This document shows, piece after piece, positions 44,602-56,113 of a stretch of 64,000 nucleotides of DNA. How positions within the stretch are numbered: the first letter of the stretch is position 1; each line of letters starts with the position of its first letter. Source of the stretch: Ilex aquifolium (Eukaryota; Streptophyta; Magnoliopsida; Aquifoliales; Aquifoliaceae); contig OX637395.1 in NCBI GenBank assembly GCA_951799425.1, forward strand, positions 13,308,451 through 13,372,450, in the 5' to 3' direction. The notes under the pieces were generated by a model. It did no database searches, was not told where the DNA came from, and saw only the letters and a program-made list of their open reading frames with translations. The translations under genes and the position numbers were made by a program.

Positions 44602-45164
44602 TGATGGGTCAAGCCCAAATGACCCAATCTATATAAAAAGCCCAAATCCCCATTTGAGGAGCCCAACTTCATTTAAGATCCACCAAGCCCAATCAGGCTT
44701 CATGCTTAGCCACGTCATCAAGGGGAGAGCAGAGGAGCATCACCTGCACAGCGGAAGAAAATGGTCCACCCTCACCTTATCTTTGACCGCATCTCATGGA
44801 AGCTCCTCAACCACCTCGCCCGTTGAGGATAAGTCGTGAGCTCCACCGAAATGCTTGCTAAGTTGCTGAAGAGTAGCACAACCTGTTAGGGGACCCCTAT
44901 AAATTGTAAGCCCCACCAACACTTGGGGGGCATCACACTTACCTGAGCACGACTCTCCCTCTTCTCTCTCAAAGCTTGTAAATTCTGCTCCCCGCTCCCT
45001 TGAGTTAATAAAAGCTCCCCGGCAACCAAAGCCATTCAAGAGTGGACGTAGGTCACGTTGACCGAACCACTATAACTTCTGTCTCTTCCTATTCTCTACT
45101 ATTTTACTGCATTTATTAATTACACTTAACAGGTGGTGTGCAAAGCCATTTTTGTGCATCATCA
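44602..45164 (+). repeat. Solo LTR, gypsy family related to the 52.8-kb element (TSD GCTTT)
   Basis: 563 bp from TGATGGGTCAAGCCC to GTGCATCATCA, flanked by exact GCTTT duplications (44597-44601 and 45165-45169). It aligns with the LTRs at 52768-53439 and 56114-56752: shared CTCCTCAACCACCTCGCCC-like block, TATAAATTGTAAGCCCCACC, GAGTTAATAAA and GTGGACGTAGGTCAC. No internal sequence remains, so LTR-LTR recombination has removed it. Confidence 0.9.
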
Positions 45165-45169
45165 GCTTT

Positions 45170-46275
45170 TATTTTATTTTATTTTTATTTTTTTGAGGAT
45201 TTTCCAAAGACAATTAATCATAATGATTTTTGCTTGTGGAGAAGTCTATTATTTTGAAAGTCTTATCGATAGAAGTATGTCAACGGATTATTTTGAAATC
45301 TATGTTAGGATGCTGATGTGCAAGAAGACTAAAGGAGAGGAGGTTTAAAATTTCAAAATTGGACCTAAACCATAGAAAATGACTACTACAATACCAAAAG
45401 TTTTTTGTGGTATCGAATGAAAAATTATTATTATTAAGGGTCATGTTAAGGGACAAATTATAATTATTCTTGATCAAAATATTGTGATTGATTATAAATT
45501 GTTATAATTAATTGTGAATAATCTCAATGAATTATAATTAATTGTTAAAAGTTATATTTTTATAGATTAATCACAATATTTTTATGATTGATCATAAAAT
45601 AAGCCTCTCAATTGAGCGGTTTTTTATCCAGGATCTGATATGAATCTGAGTCTATTTAACAGGATATGCATTATGGGAAAATTACAAATAATTATTACTT
45701 TTTTCCACAAAAATTCATTAAGTGCTATCATTTTTATTTTATATAGTCCTATTCTTGATTTTTTTTTTAACTAAGTCCTAAATTCTATTATATTTCAATT
45801 TTATCATTATCCTTTAATTATCAAAATCCTTTCATTTTTTTACATTCTTAGAACCAATTAAGAGGACACAAATTTATTGCTTACAAAACTAACATTGAAA
45901 CCCCATTAAAAAAAAAAAAAAAATTCAACTAACATAAATTTCATGGCAAGATCTCGAGAAAGTCCACATTTTCTTATTTTTTTATCTCATTGAGATACCC
46001 AAGTTAAAAACCCGAGACAATATTTGTCGAGTATTTAATAAAATAAGAAAGGTTAAAAAAAAACTACATTGATAATGTTTGTCGATTAATTCCATTGTAA
46101 TGTCATTATTGATTCAAACATAACAACTAAAATAAATTCCTAACTTAATCATTTTAAATCCAATATAAATTAATAGAATAATTTAAAACCAATGAGATAA
46201 TGTATCAGTAGAATCTATAATATAATAATATTATTTTAATCGAAGTAAGAGTTAACTTGTTGTAAGAAAAGAAAA
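45170..46275. other. AT-rich intergenic DNA
   Basis: No gene. Low-complexity AT stretches and an A16 run near 45908. ACCCCATTAAA precedes it. Confidence 0.35.
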
Positions 46276-46520
46276 TACATCACATGTCAATTGAAAAGTC
46301 TCAAGGATGTGCCGCCGAAGTTGACATACCAAAAAGAATGCAAAGTCACATAACAATTAAAAAGTTTCAAGGTTGTGCGGCTGAAGTTGGCATACCAAAA
46401 AGAATACAAAGTCACATAACAATTGAAATGCCCTAAGAGTGTGCCGTCGAAGTTGACATACCAAGCAAAGTCACATAGCAATTGAAATACCCCAAGAGTG
46501 TGTCGCCGAATTGACCTAAG
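46276..46520. repeat. 66-bp tandem repeat, about 3.5 copies
   Basis: Copies start with TCACAT at 46280, 46346, 46412 and 46471 and contain CAATTGAAA, GTGCCGCCGAAGTTGACATA and CCAAAAAGAATGCAAAG. The last copy is shorter by about seven bases. The minus-strand open frame here (46287-46481) is an effect of the 66-bp period being a multiple of three. Confidence 0.75.
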
Positions 46521-46811
46521 AATGAAAGTGTTTTGATAACTAAAGGGTAAAGATAAAATTAAAATATAATTGAATTAGGACTTAATTAAAATAAAATATT
46601 AAAATAGGACTTCATTAATATAAAAAAATAATAATGGGACTTAATGGATATTTGTAGGAAAAAGTAATACTTATTGATAATTTTTCCTTAATATTTTAAT
46701 ATTTTATCCTAATTCGATTAAGTTTTTTTAAACAGATTTAGATTTGGATACATGTAAATCCGATCCAAAAAAATTCGATTCAGAATATATATAAATATAA
46801 ATATAAATATA

Positions 46812-46879
<68 letters not shown>

Positions 46880-47681
46880 ATTGAGAACTTTTTTTGTATA
46901 TATATACATATTTCATTAGACTATTAATGAGATTGACATGAAATTAAATAAAAATTATTGAATAAAATGATTAGTTAATTAAATTAGGTTAACAATTAAC
47001 TTAAATCTGATAAAATTATTATTATTTTTAATAAAATTTTGTTGGAATTCAAAATTTTATATCAGATCGAGTAATTAGATCGAATATCTGATTTTTCAAG
47101 GATGTAGATATGGATTAAGATTTTGAAATCTGCCGAGTAAACAAATCAAATTCGGAACTCAATTTTTTATCAATTCGAAAATGGACAGATCAATATCCTA
47201 TCCAAATTCGATCTGTTAACAGCCATATTTTTAAGTGGTAAGTTATATCATTTTAAACTATAACTTAAGGTATGTTTGTTCACCCAAATTCAGCACTTAA
47301 AATGAATATATTCAGCACTTATTAATTAAGCATGTTTGATAATTAAAATTTAAACCCTCTTAATATATTAAGTGCTCCTCAAAAATATGCTACAATATTA
47401 AGTAGAAGATTTTTTACTTAATTCTGAAAGCTGAAAGCGCTCAGCAAAACTATCTTTAATATTATTTAACATATGACAATTATACTCCGAAATATTTTAC
47501 ATTCCTATTAAAACTCTAATTAGTCTTCTCTCCAAAACCCCTAACCTAATATATCCTACTTGTCGATTATTTTCTTCAACGACAGGTAAGTCTTCTTCAG
47601 CCGTCAACTTCCCTTGTCTTCTTCTTCTTCTTCTTCTTTTTCTTCTCTTGTTTGCTGCAAACACACATATACACCCACACA
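46521..47681. repeat. Intergenic DNA with an (AT)n microsatellite
   Basis: A pure AT dinucleotide run covers about 46818-46876. The rest is AT-rich without genes. At 47272-47330 GGTATGTTTGTTCACCCAA and CAGCACTTAA motifs resemble the inner parts of a MITE whose opposite end may be near 50400-50520, outside the hAT-like element; the pairing is weak. Confidence 0.5.
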
Positions 47682-48017
47682 TAGGCCTGTCAAAATTCGA
47701 CACAACACAATTAATCGACATGAATTGACACGAATTAAGCGGGATTGGGTGAGACCTTAACGGGTTCGGGTGATAAACGGGTTAACCTGTCAGACACGTT
47801 TAATAAATGGGTCGTGTTCGGGTGAGACCTGTCAACCAGTTTATCACCCGTTTATCCGTTTAAAAAAAATAATATAATAATACCCGGGTGGAATACACAC
47901 TCTCCAGAAGAAGACCTCCATCTCGAAATAGGTTTAGAATGCTAAAGCAATTCTTTGACATTAGATCAATCTAGGGCCAAGGTTGAGCTAACTAAATTGA
48001 TTTTTCTTTGGTCTCAG

Positions 48018-49590
48018 CTCATCTTCAGAGGATGGTGACAAATCATCCAAAACCATCAAAGAACCTTTGAATCGGAAGAGGAAGAGGAAAACAAGGAAAA
48101 AAAACTCAAGTTATTTCTGGAGAATATGATGGGGAGAGTTATGCAAAAACAGGAGCAAATGCAAAAACAGTTTATAGATGATGGGACATTTCTAAGATAG
48201 AAGCAGACCACGACACGTGGCCTCGGCATTGCAAACATCCTTCTCCATGAGGAAGACACGTGGTCTCGGCGCCGAGGATATTGGCCTCCATGATTAAGAC
48301 ACGTGTCCTCGGACACAAAGTGTCCTCAAGAGATGAGGAACGTTGCACTCAGGCGATATCCCCTCGGCTCCAGAAGTTCTCCAATCTCTCAACTATGTAC
48401 CCTCGGTGCCGAGGGTACATTCATCCCAAGATCCCCATTTGTCCTCAGCGCCGAAGGATACTAGCTAGAGTTGTGGCCTTGCCTCATGGCTCCTATTTCT
48501 AGAAAAGCTACTGACTGACAGTTGATCAGCCTTGGCTAGACTAGGAATCATGAGGACACTCTGAAAAAGGGAGTCAGAATGGCAGGTCCAACATGACATC
48601 CCACCAAGGGGAGTAGGGCACGTGGCATAAAATGCATAATGAGGGGCGGACGGACGAGAATACCCCTGCTGACATACGACTATTACAGGCATGCATTTAA
48701 TAAGTCCTCAACTGATGGGACACCTACAATGATGTGAGAAGCTAGAAAGGGATGGAGTATTAAGTGCTCCAGTATTAGAGCATTTAATAGCTCATCCTTG
48801 AAGAAAGAGCATTGAATGATTTGGGATCCGAGCATTTAATGTCCTTGCATAGAAGGAAGAGCTTTGATTGCTCGGGGATCCGAGTAATTAATACTAGGGT
48901 CCTCCCCATACGAAATAGGGGGCACGCTGCCCCATCTCTGAACGCTACCTACTTTCTAGACTATCAGTAATGATGGGTCCGGGTGGGTATAAATAGCTTC
49001 CAGAAACACATTGTAAATGTACGCAAAACCATCTCTCAAGAACACAAACAGTGTTTTCTCCTTCCCCTCCCTCAAAGAACTGACTTGATCGTTGGAAGGG
49101 ATATGCCGGAAAACACTCTGGCTCCCTTTTTAACCTGTTTTCTGCGTATCAGGGACCCTTATCGACCCGCCGGAAGGATCGAGCAACCATAGAAACAATT
49201 CATCACCACTCCTTAGGCCCTCTCAACCCTTTCCTTGCCAAAAGACCTTTGACGTTTGAGGCCGGCACGAGTTCACCAAGGGAGAGATCTGTCTTTTACA
49301 TCTATTGTGCGAAAATCACCGCGCACAATGGACACGATAGAGAAGAAGGAACAAGAGAGAATCATCAGAGAAGAGGCTTGGAATCAGCAGGAGATGGAAA
49401 GGGCAAAGAAGGATGGGGTGATAAGAGCCCAAGAAACATCTCGTAGTCTAGCCCTCATATCCTTCATTCAGAATGTGTTAGGCCATGAAATTCAAATTCC
49501 CAAGCCATTGGAAATCTCATGCCAGAAAGAGATGAAGGTGAAATTCACAATCAAGAAGATTCCAAGTGTGATCCAAGTAATAAGAGAGGT
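48018..49590 (+). pseudogene. Captured trihelix (GT-2-like) gene fragment, split by an LTR
   Basis: A probable intron end TTTGGTCTCAG at 48007-48017 precedes coding sequence: SSSEDGDKSSKTIKEPLN and RKRKRKTRKK, then after a frameshift in the A8 run at 48097-48104, LFLENMMGRVMQKQEQMQKQ up to 48178. It resumes at 49333 with EKKEQERIIREEAWNQQEM, RAQETSRSLALISFIQN and GHEIQIPK, then a second frameshift near 49530 before HNQEDSKCDPSNKR. Basic tract, coiled coil and REEAW..QEM are typical of the region between the two DNA-binding trihelices of GT-2/GTL factors. Neither trihelix domain is kept, so it cannot bind DNA. Family call is from motif memory. Confidence 0.7.
48179..49327 (+). repeat. Solo LTR inside the captured trihelix fragment
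   Basis: 1149 bp from TGATGGGACATTTC to CACCGCGCACA. Flanks are ATAGA (48174-48178) and ATGGA (49328-49332), a 5-bp duplication with one substitution. Removing the LTR and one flank restores the reading ..QKQFI D TIEKKEQ.. in frame, which confirms the edges. It contains GGGTATAAATAGCTTCC near 48984 as a TATA box and, in its first third, GCCGAGG and CTCGGC motifs in both orientations. This type of LTR belongs to plant gypsy elements. Confidence 0.8.
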
Positions 49591-50031
49591 CACTGCTGGA
49601 TTAAACCAGGGCAAAAATTAGGGCAAAAACTAATTTTGGCTTGAATTCCACATCGACAAATTCAAATGAAGGAGACCTCCCATGCCTATAAAAAGATGCA
49701 ACCCCCTCCTTTAATTATTAAACCTTCTCATTTGCCTTTGCAAGTGACAGCCAGCTGGAAATCTTTTAATTAAGATAGTACAGTTGGTGTGGGTAATTAA
49801 TGGAGTTTAAAATTTTAATAGGATAGTTTTTTGCCGTGGGTTAAAATTTTAATAAAATTAAACGAGTTAAACGAGTCGTGTTATGTTACTCGTTTATTAA
49901 ATGGTTTGTGTTCGTGTTTAGATTTTTTACCCGTTTATTAAACGTGTCATGTACGGGTTTACATATTTTTCACCCGTTTAACCTGACACGTAACTGTTTA
50001 ACCATACACGTTTGACACCTCTACCCACACA

Positions 50032-51429
50032 CACAATTACACACACAGACATACGAATTGCGCGCACGCGCGCACACACACACACACAGTTTTTTAAAGA
50101 AATTTAATTTATTATATTTTTTCAATTCGATTATTTATTAGTTGTTGTTTTTTTTTATCAGATGTTATTATTCAATTATTGTGTTATTCAATTTATTATT
50201 GTTCATTTATTGTTATTCGATTATTTATTAGTTATTATTATTTTTTTATCAGATGTTATTGTTCATTTATCGATTATTTATTAGTTATTATTTTTTGATT
50301 AGATATTATTATTCACTTATTGTGCATATTTTATAAATATTTTCAAATTAAATAGTGGAAGGGTAAAACTGAAAATTAATTTATTTTCAGACGTCAGCTC
50401 TGTGTAGTTATCAAACAGTTTGGTTTAATTAAGTAATTACATTTCAGTGGGTACCAAACAGTCTACAAATTCAGCATTCAGCTTTCAGACTTCAGTTTTC
50501 AGTTTTGTCAAACTCCACTTTAGTGCATCTACAATAGTCTCTATATTCCCACTCAATTTTCTATTAAAGATAGTTAACCCTTAAAATTTCTTCTTCAATT
50601 GACTATTTATTTAGATTCTGTAAAATAAAGAGTGCATTTTAACTATTTAAATTTGGAGAATCAAACTTACTTTGTACTCTATTTTTTTTGGAACAGAAAA
50701 AAGATATATTTGTCTTTTTATCCAAGATATTTAGAATAAAACGTATTTTATTTAAAATAACAGAGGAGAATTTATTACTAAAAAAGATAAAACATAAAAT
50801 GATAAAAATAAAGAGTCCTATTAGAATGATGTATAAACATTTAATTTTTATTGTAATTATTTATTAAATATGTTCTCTGTTTTTTTAAAAAAAAAATACT
50901 CTCTAAAATAGAGAAAACCATTGGAAATGCTCTTAGACCCTAAAAACAATAACTTAACATGTAAAAATTATAATTGTTAGGTCGATAGCAAGAGAGTTAC
51001 GTAGTCATTCACTAATCAACGAGTAAAATGTCAGTATGGTGGAAAACATATTTAGTGCGTCTGACGTACACCATAGAAGTACATTAACATTTCTATGGTG
51101 GCTGGTCATTCTTTAGTTGATAGGAAGATACGACTTTTACGTAGCTCCTGGTTTCCTATTGGATAATCTGCGTCGGATGCGGCGGCCCATTTGTAGATAA
51201 TTATTTAATTCGGCCCCACAAATTTTGAGGCCCACCGTTGTCGGGGTCTAACCTTACTTTTTGTTTAAAGGCATAAAGTTCTGTTTGTTTGTGAGAAATT
51301 CTAATGCAAGTATGTGATGGGTTGAGTCACCAAAGCAAGTGTTTGGCCAACTTTTTAAGGAGATGGGAAAGGCACTAAGAAGGACGGATGTCAATCGAGT
51401 CACATTATTCTTACGAAATGTTTAATTAA
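50032..51429. other. AT-rich intergenic DNA
   Basis: Starts with CA and GCGC dinucleotide runs (50060-50090). At 50150-50350 a loose repeat of TTATTAGTTATTATT and TCAGATGTTATT occurs three times. No genes. Confidence 0.4.
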
Positions 51430-51774
51430 GGGTTAATTATATTTGAGGTCCTTAAAGTATGAGGTTTGTCTCATTTTGATCCATAATATTTTAATTATAT
51501 TATTTTGATCATTAAAATATTGAATATGTTTCTATGTAATTTCTCAAGCAGATAACATCTAAATTACTAACGATTTTTGATCATAAACTTATCACGTAAT
51601 ACTTAAATATGAACAATAAATAATTTGAGTAACTTAACAATATGGACTTTGACTTTATCTGTTTGAAAGACTATATATAAATATATTCAATACTTCAGGG
51701 ACTAAAGAATTAAAATATTAGAGATTAAAATGAGATAAACCCCATAATTTGGGGACTTCCAATGTAATTAACCA
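51430..51774. mobile_element. Mutator-type MITE with 9-bp TSD
   Basis: 345 bp between exact TTTAATTAA duplications (51421-51429 and 51775-51783). The arms are long inverted repeats: GGGTTAATTATATTTGAGG on the left and, inverted, TGGTTAATTACATTGGAAG on the right, then GTTTGTCTCATTTTGATCC against GTTTATCTCATTTTAATCT. A 9-bp duplication with long TIRs is typical of Mutator-like elements. No coding capacity. The palindromic, AT-rich TSD lowers its weight somewhat. Confidence 0.7.
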
Positions 51775-51783
51775 TTTAATTAA

Positions 51784-52650
51784 TTGTGTCCAATAACTTG
51801 ACTTTGACCCGAATTATTTATAAGTCGAGTTATATTAGGTTAATTGTAAAACATAAATCTGTAATTAAGATAATTTTTTCTCTCTGTCAAACTAACCGCT
51901 CATATTTTTTCATAAACTAAAAACATACTCAGTCTATATGCTTGCAAAAACAAGTAAAAATTCTATAATTTTATATTAATTTGTAATAAACTAGATGAAG
52001 ATTTAAAAAATAAAAAATAAAACATTAGGAATTTCTTTATATTATACCATCTAAATATGCTTGTCAACATGATCAAATCATATGACATTTTATTATTGAT
52101 ATTAGCAAGTTGAGTCATTTTTCGTGTTTGTATTGAGAATTCGTTAATTTTAACTTACTAATTCATATGAAATTCGTTCCGTATTGATATGTGGACCAAA
52201 AAATTGACGCCCTAAAAAGTTATGATTTTCGGTGAGGGTTATTAGAATATTTTTGACAGCGGCTGTGTGCCTTTTGATGAGAAAACACTTTTGCACTCAA
52301 GGGGCGTCTTGATGAAAGTGGTAGTCCAATTATCTGATGGCCCATTCATGGTTCTTTCATAGACTTAACTTGCTTTTGCTATGCTTTGAATCTAATGGAT
52401 GACAATTATAAAAAAAAAAGGGATAACTTGTGCCTGAAAGTACGGTGTAATGTGAATGGTTTTGAGATGAATGTTAGTAACTATTGGATGAATCTATTTG
52501 AGACCGTTAAATAAGTTTTTAAAGTCTGTCATTTTTTATATTATAGAGACACTACATCAAGTCCATTTAGTCACCACCACAAAAATTCAAAAACAAAATC
52601 CTCTACAATAATTTCCCAAACGTTAATGTGTGCGTGCGTGCGTGCATGCA

Positions 52651-52686
<36 letters not shown>

Positions 52687-52767
52687 GTTTCTGGTTGGAT
52701 GTGTTAGGAACATTGATTCCTTTTTCCTACACAACCCTCTTTTCCCTTTCTGTTTCTCATTCCTTAC
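51784..52767. repeat. Intergenic DNA with GTGC/GA microsatellite
   Basis: AT-rich, no genes. A compound microsatellite lies at 52626-52686: GTGC-type repeats, then TG, then (GA)13. It ends at the left LTR of the following element. Confidence 0.6.
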
Positions 52768-53439
52768 TGATGGGCCAAGCCCAAAGGCCCAACTCATATT
52801 ATAAGTCCGGTCTAAGCTAATGGCCCAATTCCAAGAGATCCAACAAGTCCAACCCAAATGTGGTCCAAGCAAGTCAACTCATCAGACTCAAGGAGCTACT
52901 ACATCAGCAGAGAGCATGCAATGGTCATCCAACAGCTTCCTCCTAGCCACCTTGGAGTAAGGGTCATCCAAGAGTCTCATCCTCGCCACCTTGGAAAGGG
53001 TCAACCCCTCACCTCATCCTTTGACCGAGTCTCATAGAGAGCACCGCAACTGTCTCGCCCGTTGAGAAGAAGTCGCCAGCTCCACCACAATAGCTATTTA
53101 GTTACTATTAAGTTGCCCCAGTCTGTTACCTTCCGAAAAAAAAAAGTTGCCCCAATCTGTTAGGAGACGACTATAAATTGTAAGCCCCACCACCACTTGA
53201 GGGACATATCAAATCACACTGAACGGAGCACATATCTCATCTCCCTTTCTAAGCTTGTAATTCTCTATTCTCTCTCCACACCGGAGTTAATAAAGCACCC
53301 GGCAATTCTAGTCATTTAGAAGTGGACGTAGGTCACATTGACCGAACCACTATAATTCTCGTCTTCTCTCTCTACTTTAATTACTGCATTTATTACTGTT
53401 ACTTTACAGGTGTTGTGCAAACCAATTTGTGCATCATCA
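52768..53439 (+). repeat. 5' LTR
   Basis: 672 bp, TGATGGGCCAAGCCC to TGCATCATCA. It is 33 bp longer than its partner because AGTTGCCCCAGTCTGTTA is duplicated at 53111-53128 and 53145-53162 with an A-run between. TATAAATTGTAAGCCCC near 53172 is the TATA candidate. Confidence 0.9.
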
Positions 53440-53442
53440 GTT

Positions 53443-53460
53443 TTGCGCCGTCTGTGGGAA
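53443..53460 (+). other. Primer-binding site
   Basis: TTGCGCCGTCTGTGGGAA, close to the plant gypsy PBS TGGCGCCGTCTGTGGGAA, four bases after the LTR end. Confidence 0.75.
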
Positions 53461-53502
53461 AGACAAAATTCTCACTTCTAAAATACTTTCTCTGTTGAAT
53501 CT

Positions 53503-54548
53503 ATGACGATCACCACCAGATCGATGAATCAACCTGAGGATAATCCACCACAAGAGGAGGAGGTTGCTCCTCCACCAACCAATCATGTCCCAAATGCGCA
53601 GTAGATGTTGGAGACTATGCAGCAGCTTGTGGCTCAAAACTAGCAGATTCTGTAGTTCATGCTCGCCGGACAAGGAGAAGCACAGCCTAGAGGACCTCAA
53701 GTCAGAGGAGCTCCACGCCATGGGCGCCCCATATAGGGGAGCCCCGCACCATGAAGAGCCTCCAGCTCCCACTTCTCAAGGTGGAGACCCTCATTTCCAA
53801 GAGGATGAGGGTGAAAACCAAAACATGGAGCATGGGAGCCATCTCCACGATAATTCCAGAGGAGCTCCCATTCACTAGGAAGAAAAAATTAAGGAGGTGT
53901 AAAATCAACTGGATGACGTCTTCAACGCCATGAAGGCATAGGGACCTGAGACAGTGGACTACCTCGTAAGACAAACCAACACGCCTTTCAAACCTGACGT
54001 GGCGAACTACCCACTTCCTCAGAAGTTCAAGATGTCATTCGTCGAAACCTTTGACGGTACGAATGATCCACTGGACCACCTCGAAACTTACAAGACCTTA
54101 ATGCAGCTGCACAACGTCCCCGATGTGTAGAGCATTCCCAACCACCTTAAAGGGATCTGCCCGACAATGGTTTGCCAAACTCATCCCAGCCTCCATAGGC
54201 TCCTTCGCCGAACTAAGCAGATCATTTGTGGCACAATTCATTGGCGGAAGCTGCCACCAGAAGCCTGTCACCCATCTGCTCAGCATAAAACAAGACCAGG
54301 ATGAAAGTCTGAGGAGTTACCTCACTCGTTTTAACGAGGAGGTCCTCCAAATCGAGGAGCCCAATGACAAAATCATCATAACCGCCTTCTTGGGAGGCCT
54401 CCGATCATCAAGCTTCCTCTTTTCAGTAATGAATCGACCACCAAAGAACATATCAGAACTATTTGCAAAAGCTCAAAAATATATGAATGCTGAGGAAATC
54501 AACAGGTCGAGGCGAGGTGAATCATCTCGCGGATCACCAAAAGCTTGA
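53503..54548 (+). pseudogene. gypsy gag, decayed
   Basis: ATG at 53503 opens MTITTRSMNQPEDNPPQEEE. In-frame TAG codons follow (near 53602, 53641, 53653). The conserved core starts near 54000 (YPLPQKFKMSFVETFDGT, DPLDHLETYKTLMQL). After a frame change near 54125 it continues MCRAFPTTLKGSARQWFAKL, SFAELSRSFVAQF, QDESLRSYLTRFNEE and TAFLGGLRSSSF, ending SRGSPKA at 54548. This is the retrotransposon gag domain of Tat-like gypsy. No zinc knuckle or pol follows. Confidence 0.85.
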
Positions 54549-54561
54549 CCTACCTCTGCTT

Positions 54562-54860
54562 TGCTCTCAAACAGGCAGTCTTTATCTCCAACTTAGTGGT
54601 TCTCTCGTGGGTCGCCAAAAGCTTGGTATCTGCACTGTTCTCAAACAGGCAGCCTATATCTCTAGCTGAGTGGCTCTCACGCAGGTTGCCAAAAGCTTGG
54701 CCTCTGCACTGTTCTCAAACAGGCAGCCTATATATTCAGCTTATCGGCTCTATCGCGAGTCGCCAAAATCTTGACCTCTGCACTGTTCTCAAACAGACAG
54801 CCTATACCTCAAGCTTAAGGACTCTCTCATGGGTCGCCAAAAGCTCGGTCTCAAAAGGTG
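54562..54860 (+). repeat. ~75-bp tandem repeat, four copies
   Basis: Copies begin with TCTCAAACAGGCAGCCTATA near 54563, 54639, 54713 and 54787 and include GTCGCCAAAAGCTTGG and CCTCTGCACTG. The open frames across this stretch are products of the 75-bp period. Confidence 0.8.
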
Positions 54861-55019
54861 TAGCTCTCTCAGAAGCAATCCTCAAACTCTGTTTTTGCTC
54901 TCACGCAAGCAGCCTGCCTTTCTCTCCAAGTAATCATGTTAAATATTTTAATGTTTAGAATAACATTATTTTTGCCATCTCTAGGCAGGATCTTGAAACT
55001 TGGGTTGTCTACAACCCGA

Positions 55020-55600
55020 GGGACTACATTAGATCAGCGTACCTAGCTGCCTGGCCGCTTAGATTAGCGTACCCAGCTGCCTGGCCGTCCAAACCAGTTG
55101 CTTGGCCGCTCAGATCAACGTACCACGCTGCCTGGCCGCCCAAATCAGCCTCTGCACGCCCTTCTACGCAGACCTCCTCACCAAAATGCCACCTACTTCA
55201 GTGGAGCTCGCCAGGTCCCAGGCTCGCCCAAGCTCCCCAAAAGGCCTCATGCTCGCCCAAAGCTCCCATGGTAGCCCTAAGCTCGCCCAAGGCAGCCCAG
55301 GCTCGCCCAAAGCAGCCCCCAGGCTCGCCCAAACAGCCTAAGGTAGCCCCAGGCTCGCCCAAGGCAGCCCAGGCTCTTCCAAAGCTCCCAAGGTTGCCCC
55401 AGGCTCGCCCAAGACAGCCCAGGCTCGCCCAAAGCAGCCCCAGGCTAGCCCAAAGCGCCCAAGGTAGCCCCAGGCTCGCCCATCGCACCGAAGGAAGCCC
55501 CAGGCTCGCCCAAAGCACCTAAGGAAGCCCCAGGCTCGCCCAAGGCACTAGCCTGCTCGCCAAAACAACCCATATCAGCACCCCAGCTGCCTGGCCGCCC
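55020..55600 (+). repeat. GC-rich irregular tandem repeats (CAGGCTCGCCCAA)
   Basis: First AGCTGCCTGGCCGCC repeated about four times (55040-55140), then about 15 copies of CAGGCTCGCCCAA with variable 7-20 bp spacers (AGCAGCCC, GGTAGCCC) from 55200 to 55560. Strikingly GC-rich in AT-rich surroundings. Open frames on both strands here are repeat artefacts. Confidence 0.8.
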
Positions 55601-55619
55601 AAATCAGCTGTCTGCTCGC

Positions 55620-56040
55620 TATTTTGACTGCAACTTTTGCTTCGTTACTCCAAATGTGGCCCATAATATATCAAATCGAAGCTCTCGACGAGCCCTACAA
55701 AACACACTGCTTATAGCATTCATTGATGATGTTAAAAGTCCAAAAAAAGGCCCAGAAACAGCTATTTTGGCCTCTCGAAGTTTTTTTTTCTAAAAAAAAA
55801 AATTATGCTTGCTCAAAACAGTGCCCTGCTCGCCCAAACTGCTTGCCCAATTTTCTGCTCGAAATTTTGACCGTAACGTTTGCTCCCTTACTCGAAATGA
55901 GGCTTATAATATATCAAATCGAAACTCTCGGTGAGCCCTACAAAACTCACAGCCTTTGGCTGTGAGTGATGCTATTAAAATTCTAAAAAAGGCTTAGAAA
56001 CATATGTTTTGGCCTCTCGAAGTTTTTCCAGTTGTGCGTT
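55620..56040 (+). repeat. Direct duplication, ~240-bp period
   Basis: TAATATATCAAATCGAA..CTCTCG..GAGCCCTACAAAAC followed by TTTTGGCCTCTCGAAGTTTTT occurs at about 55660-55795 and again at about 55900-56030. Two copies, around 80 percent alike by eye. Confidence 0.7.
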
Positions 56041-56113
56041 CAGCCGAAATTCAAACTCAACCGAATGCCCTCCTCTCCAAAGTTCCATTGGACACAGGGC
56101 ATTGGGGGGCAAA

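Larger units (their letters stand above)
47682..50023 (+). mobile_element. hAT-like element carrying a trihelix gene fragment (TSD CCCACACA)
   Basis: Ends TAGGCCTGTCAAAATTCG (47682) and, inverted, TAGAGGTGTCAAACGTGT (50023), with exact 8-bp flanks CCCACACA at 47674-47681 and 50024-50031. TAGRSSTGTCAA ends and 8-bp duplications fit a hAT-type transposon. Subterminal DNA holds many CGGGTTTA, ACACG and AAACGGGT motifs in both orientations. Inside is a piece of a GT-2-like trihelix gene (48018-49590), itself split by a solo LTR. No transposase is present. The flanks lie in CA-rich DNA, which weakens the duplication argument slightly. Confidence 0.7.

Noticed and set aside
46728..46916. 62-codon minus-strand open frame
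   Set aside because: Ile-Tyr repeats from the (AT)n microsatellite.
47260..50530. A larger outer MITE around the hAT-like element (CAGCACTTAA / CAGCTTTCAGACTTCAG motifs)
   Set aside because: Motifs are suggestive on both sides, but ends and target duplication could not be matched.
55198..55522. Long open frames on both strands
   Set aside because: Products of the CAGGCTCGCCCAA repeat; no domain.
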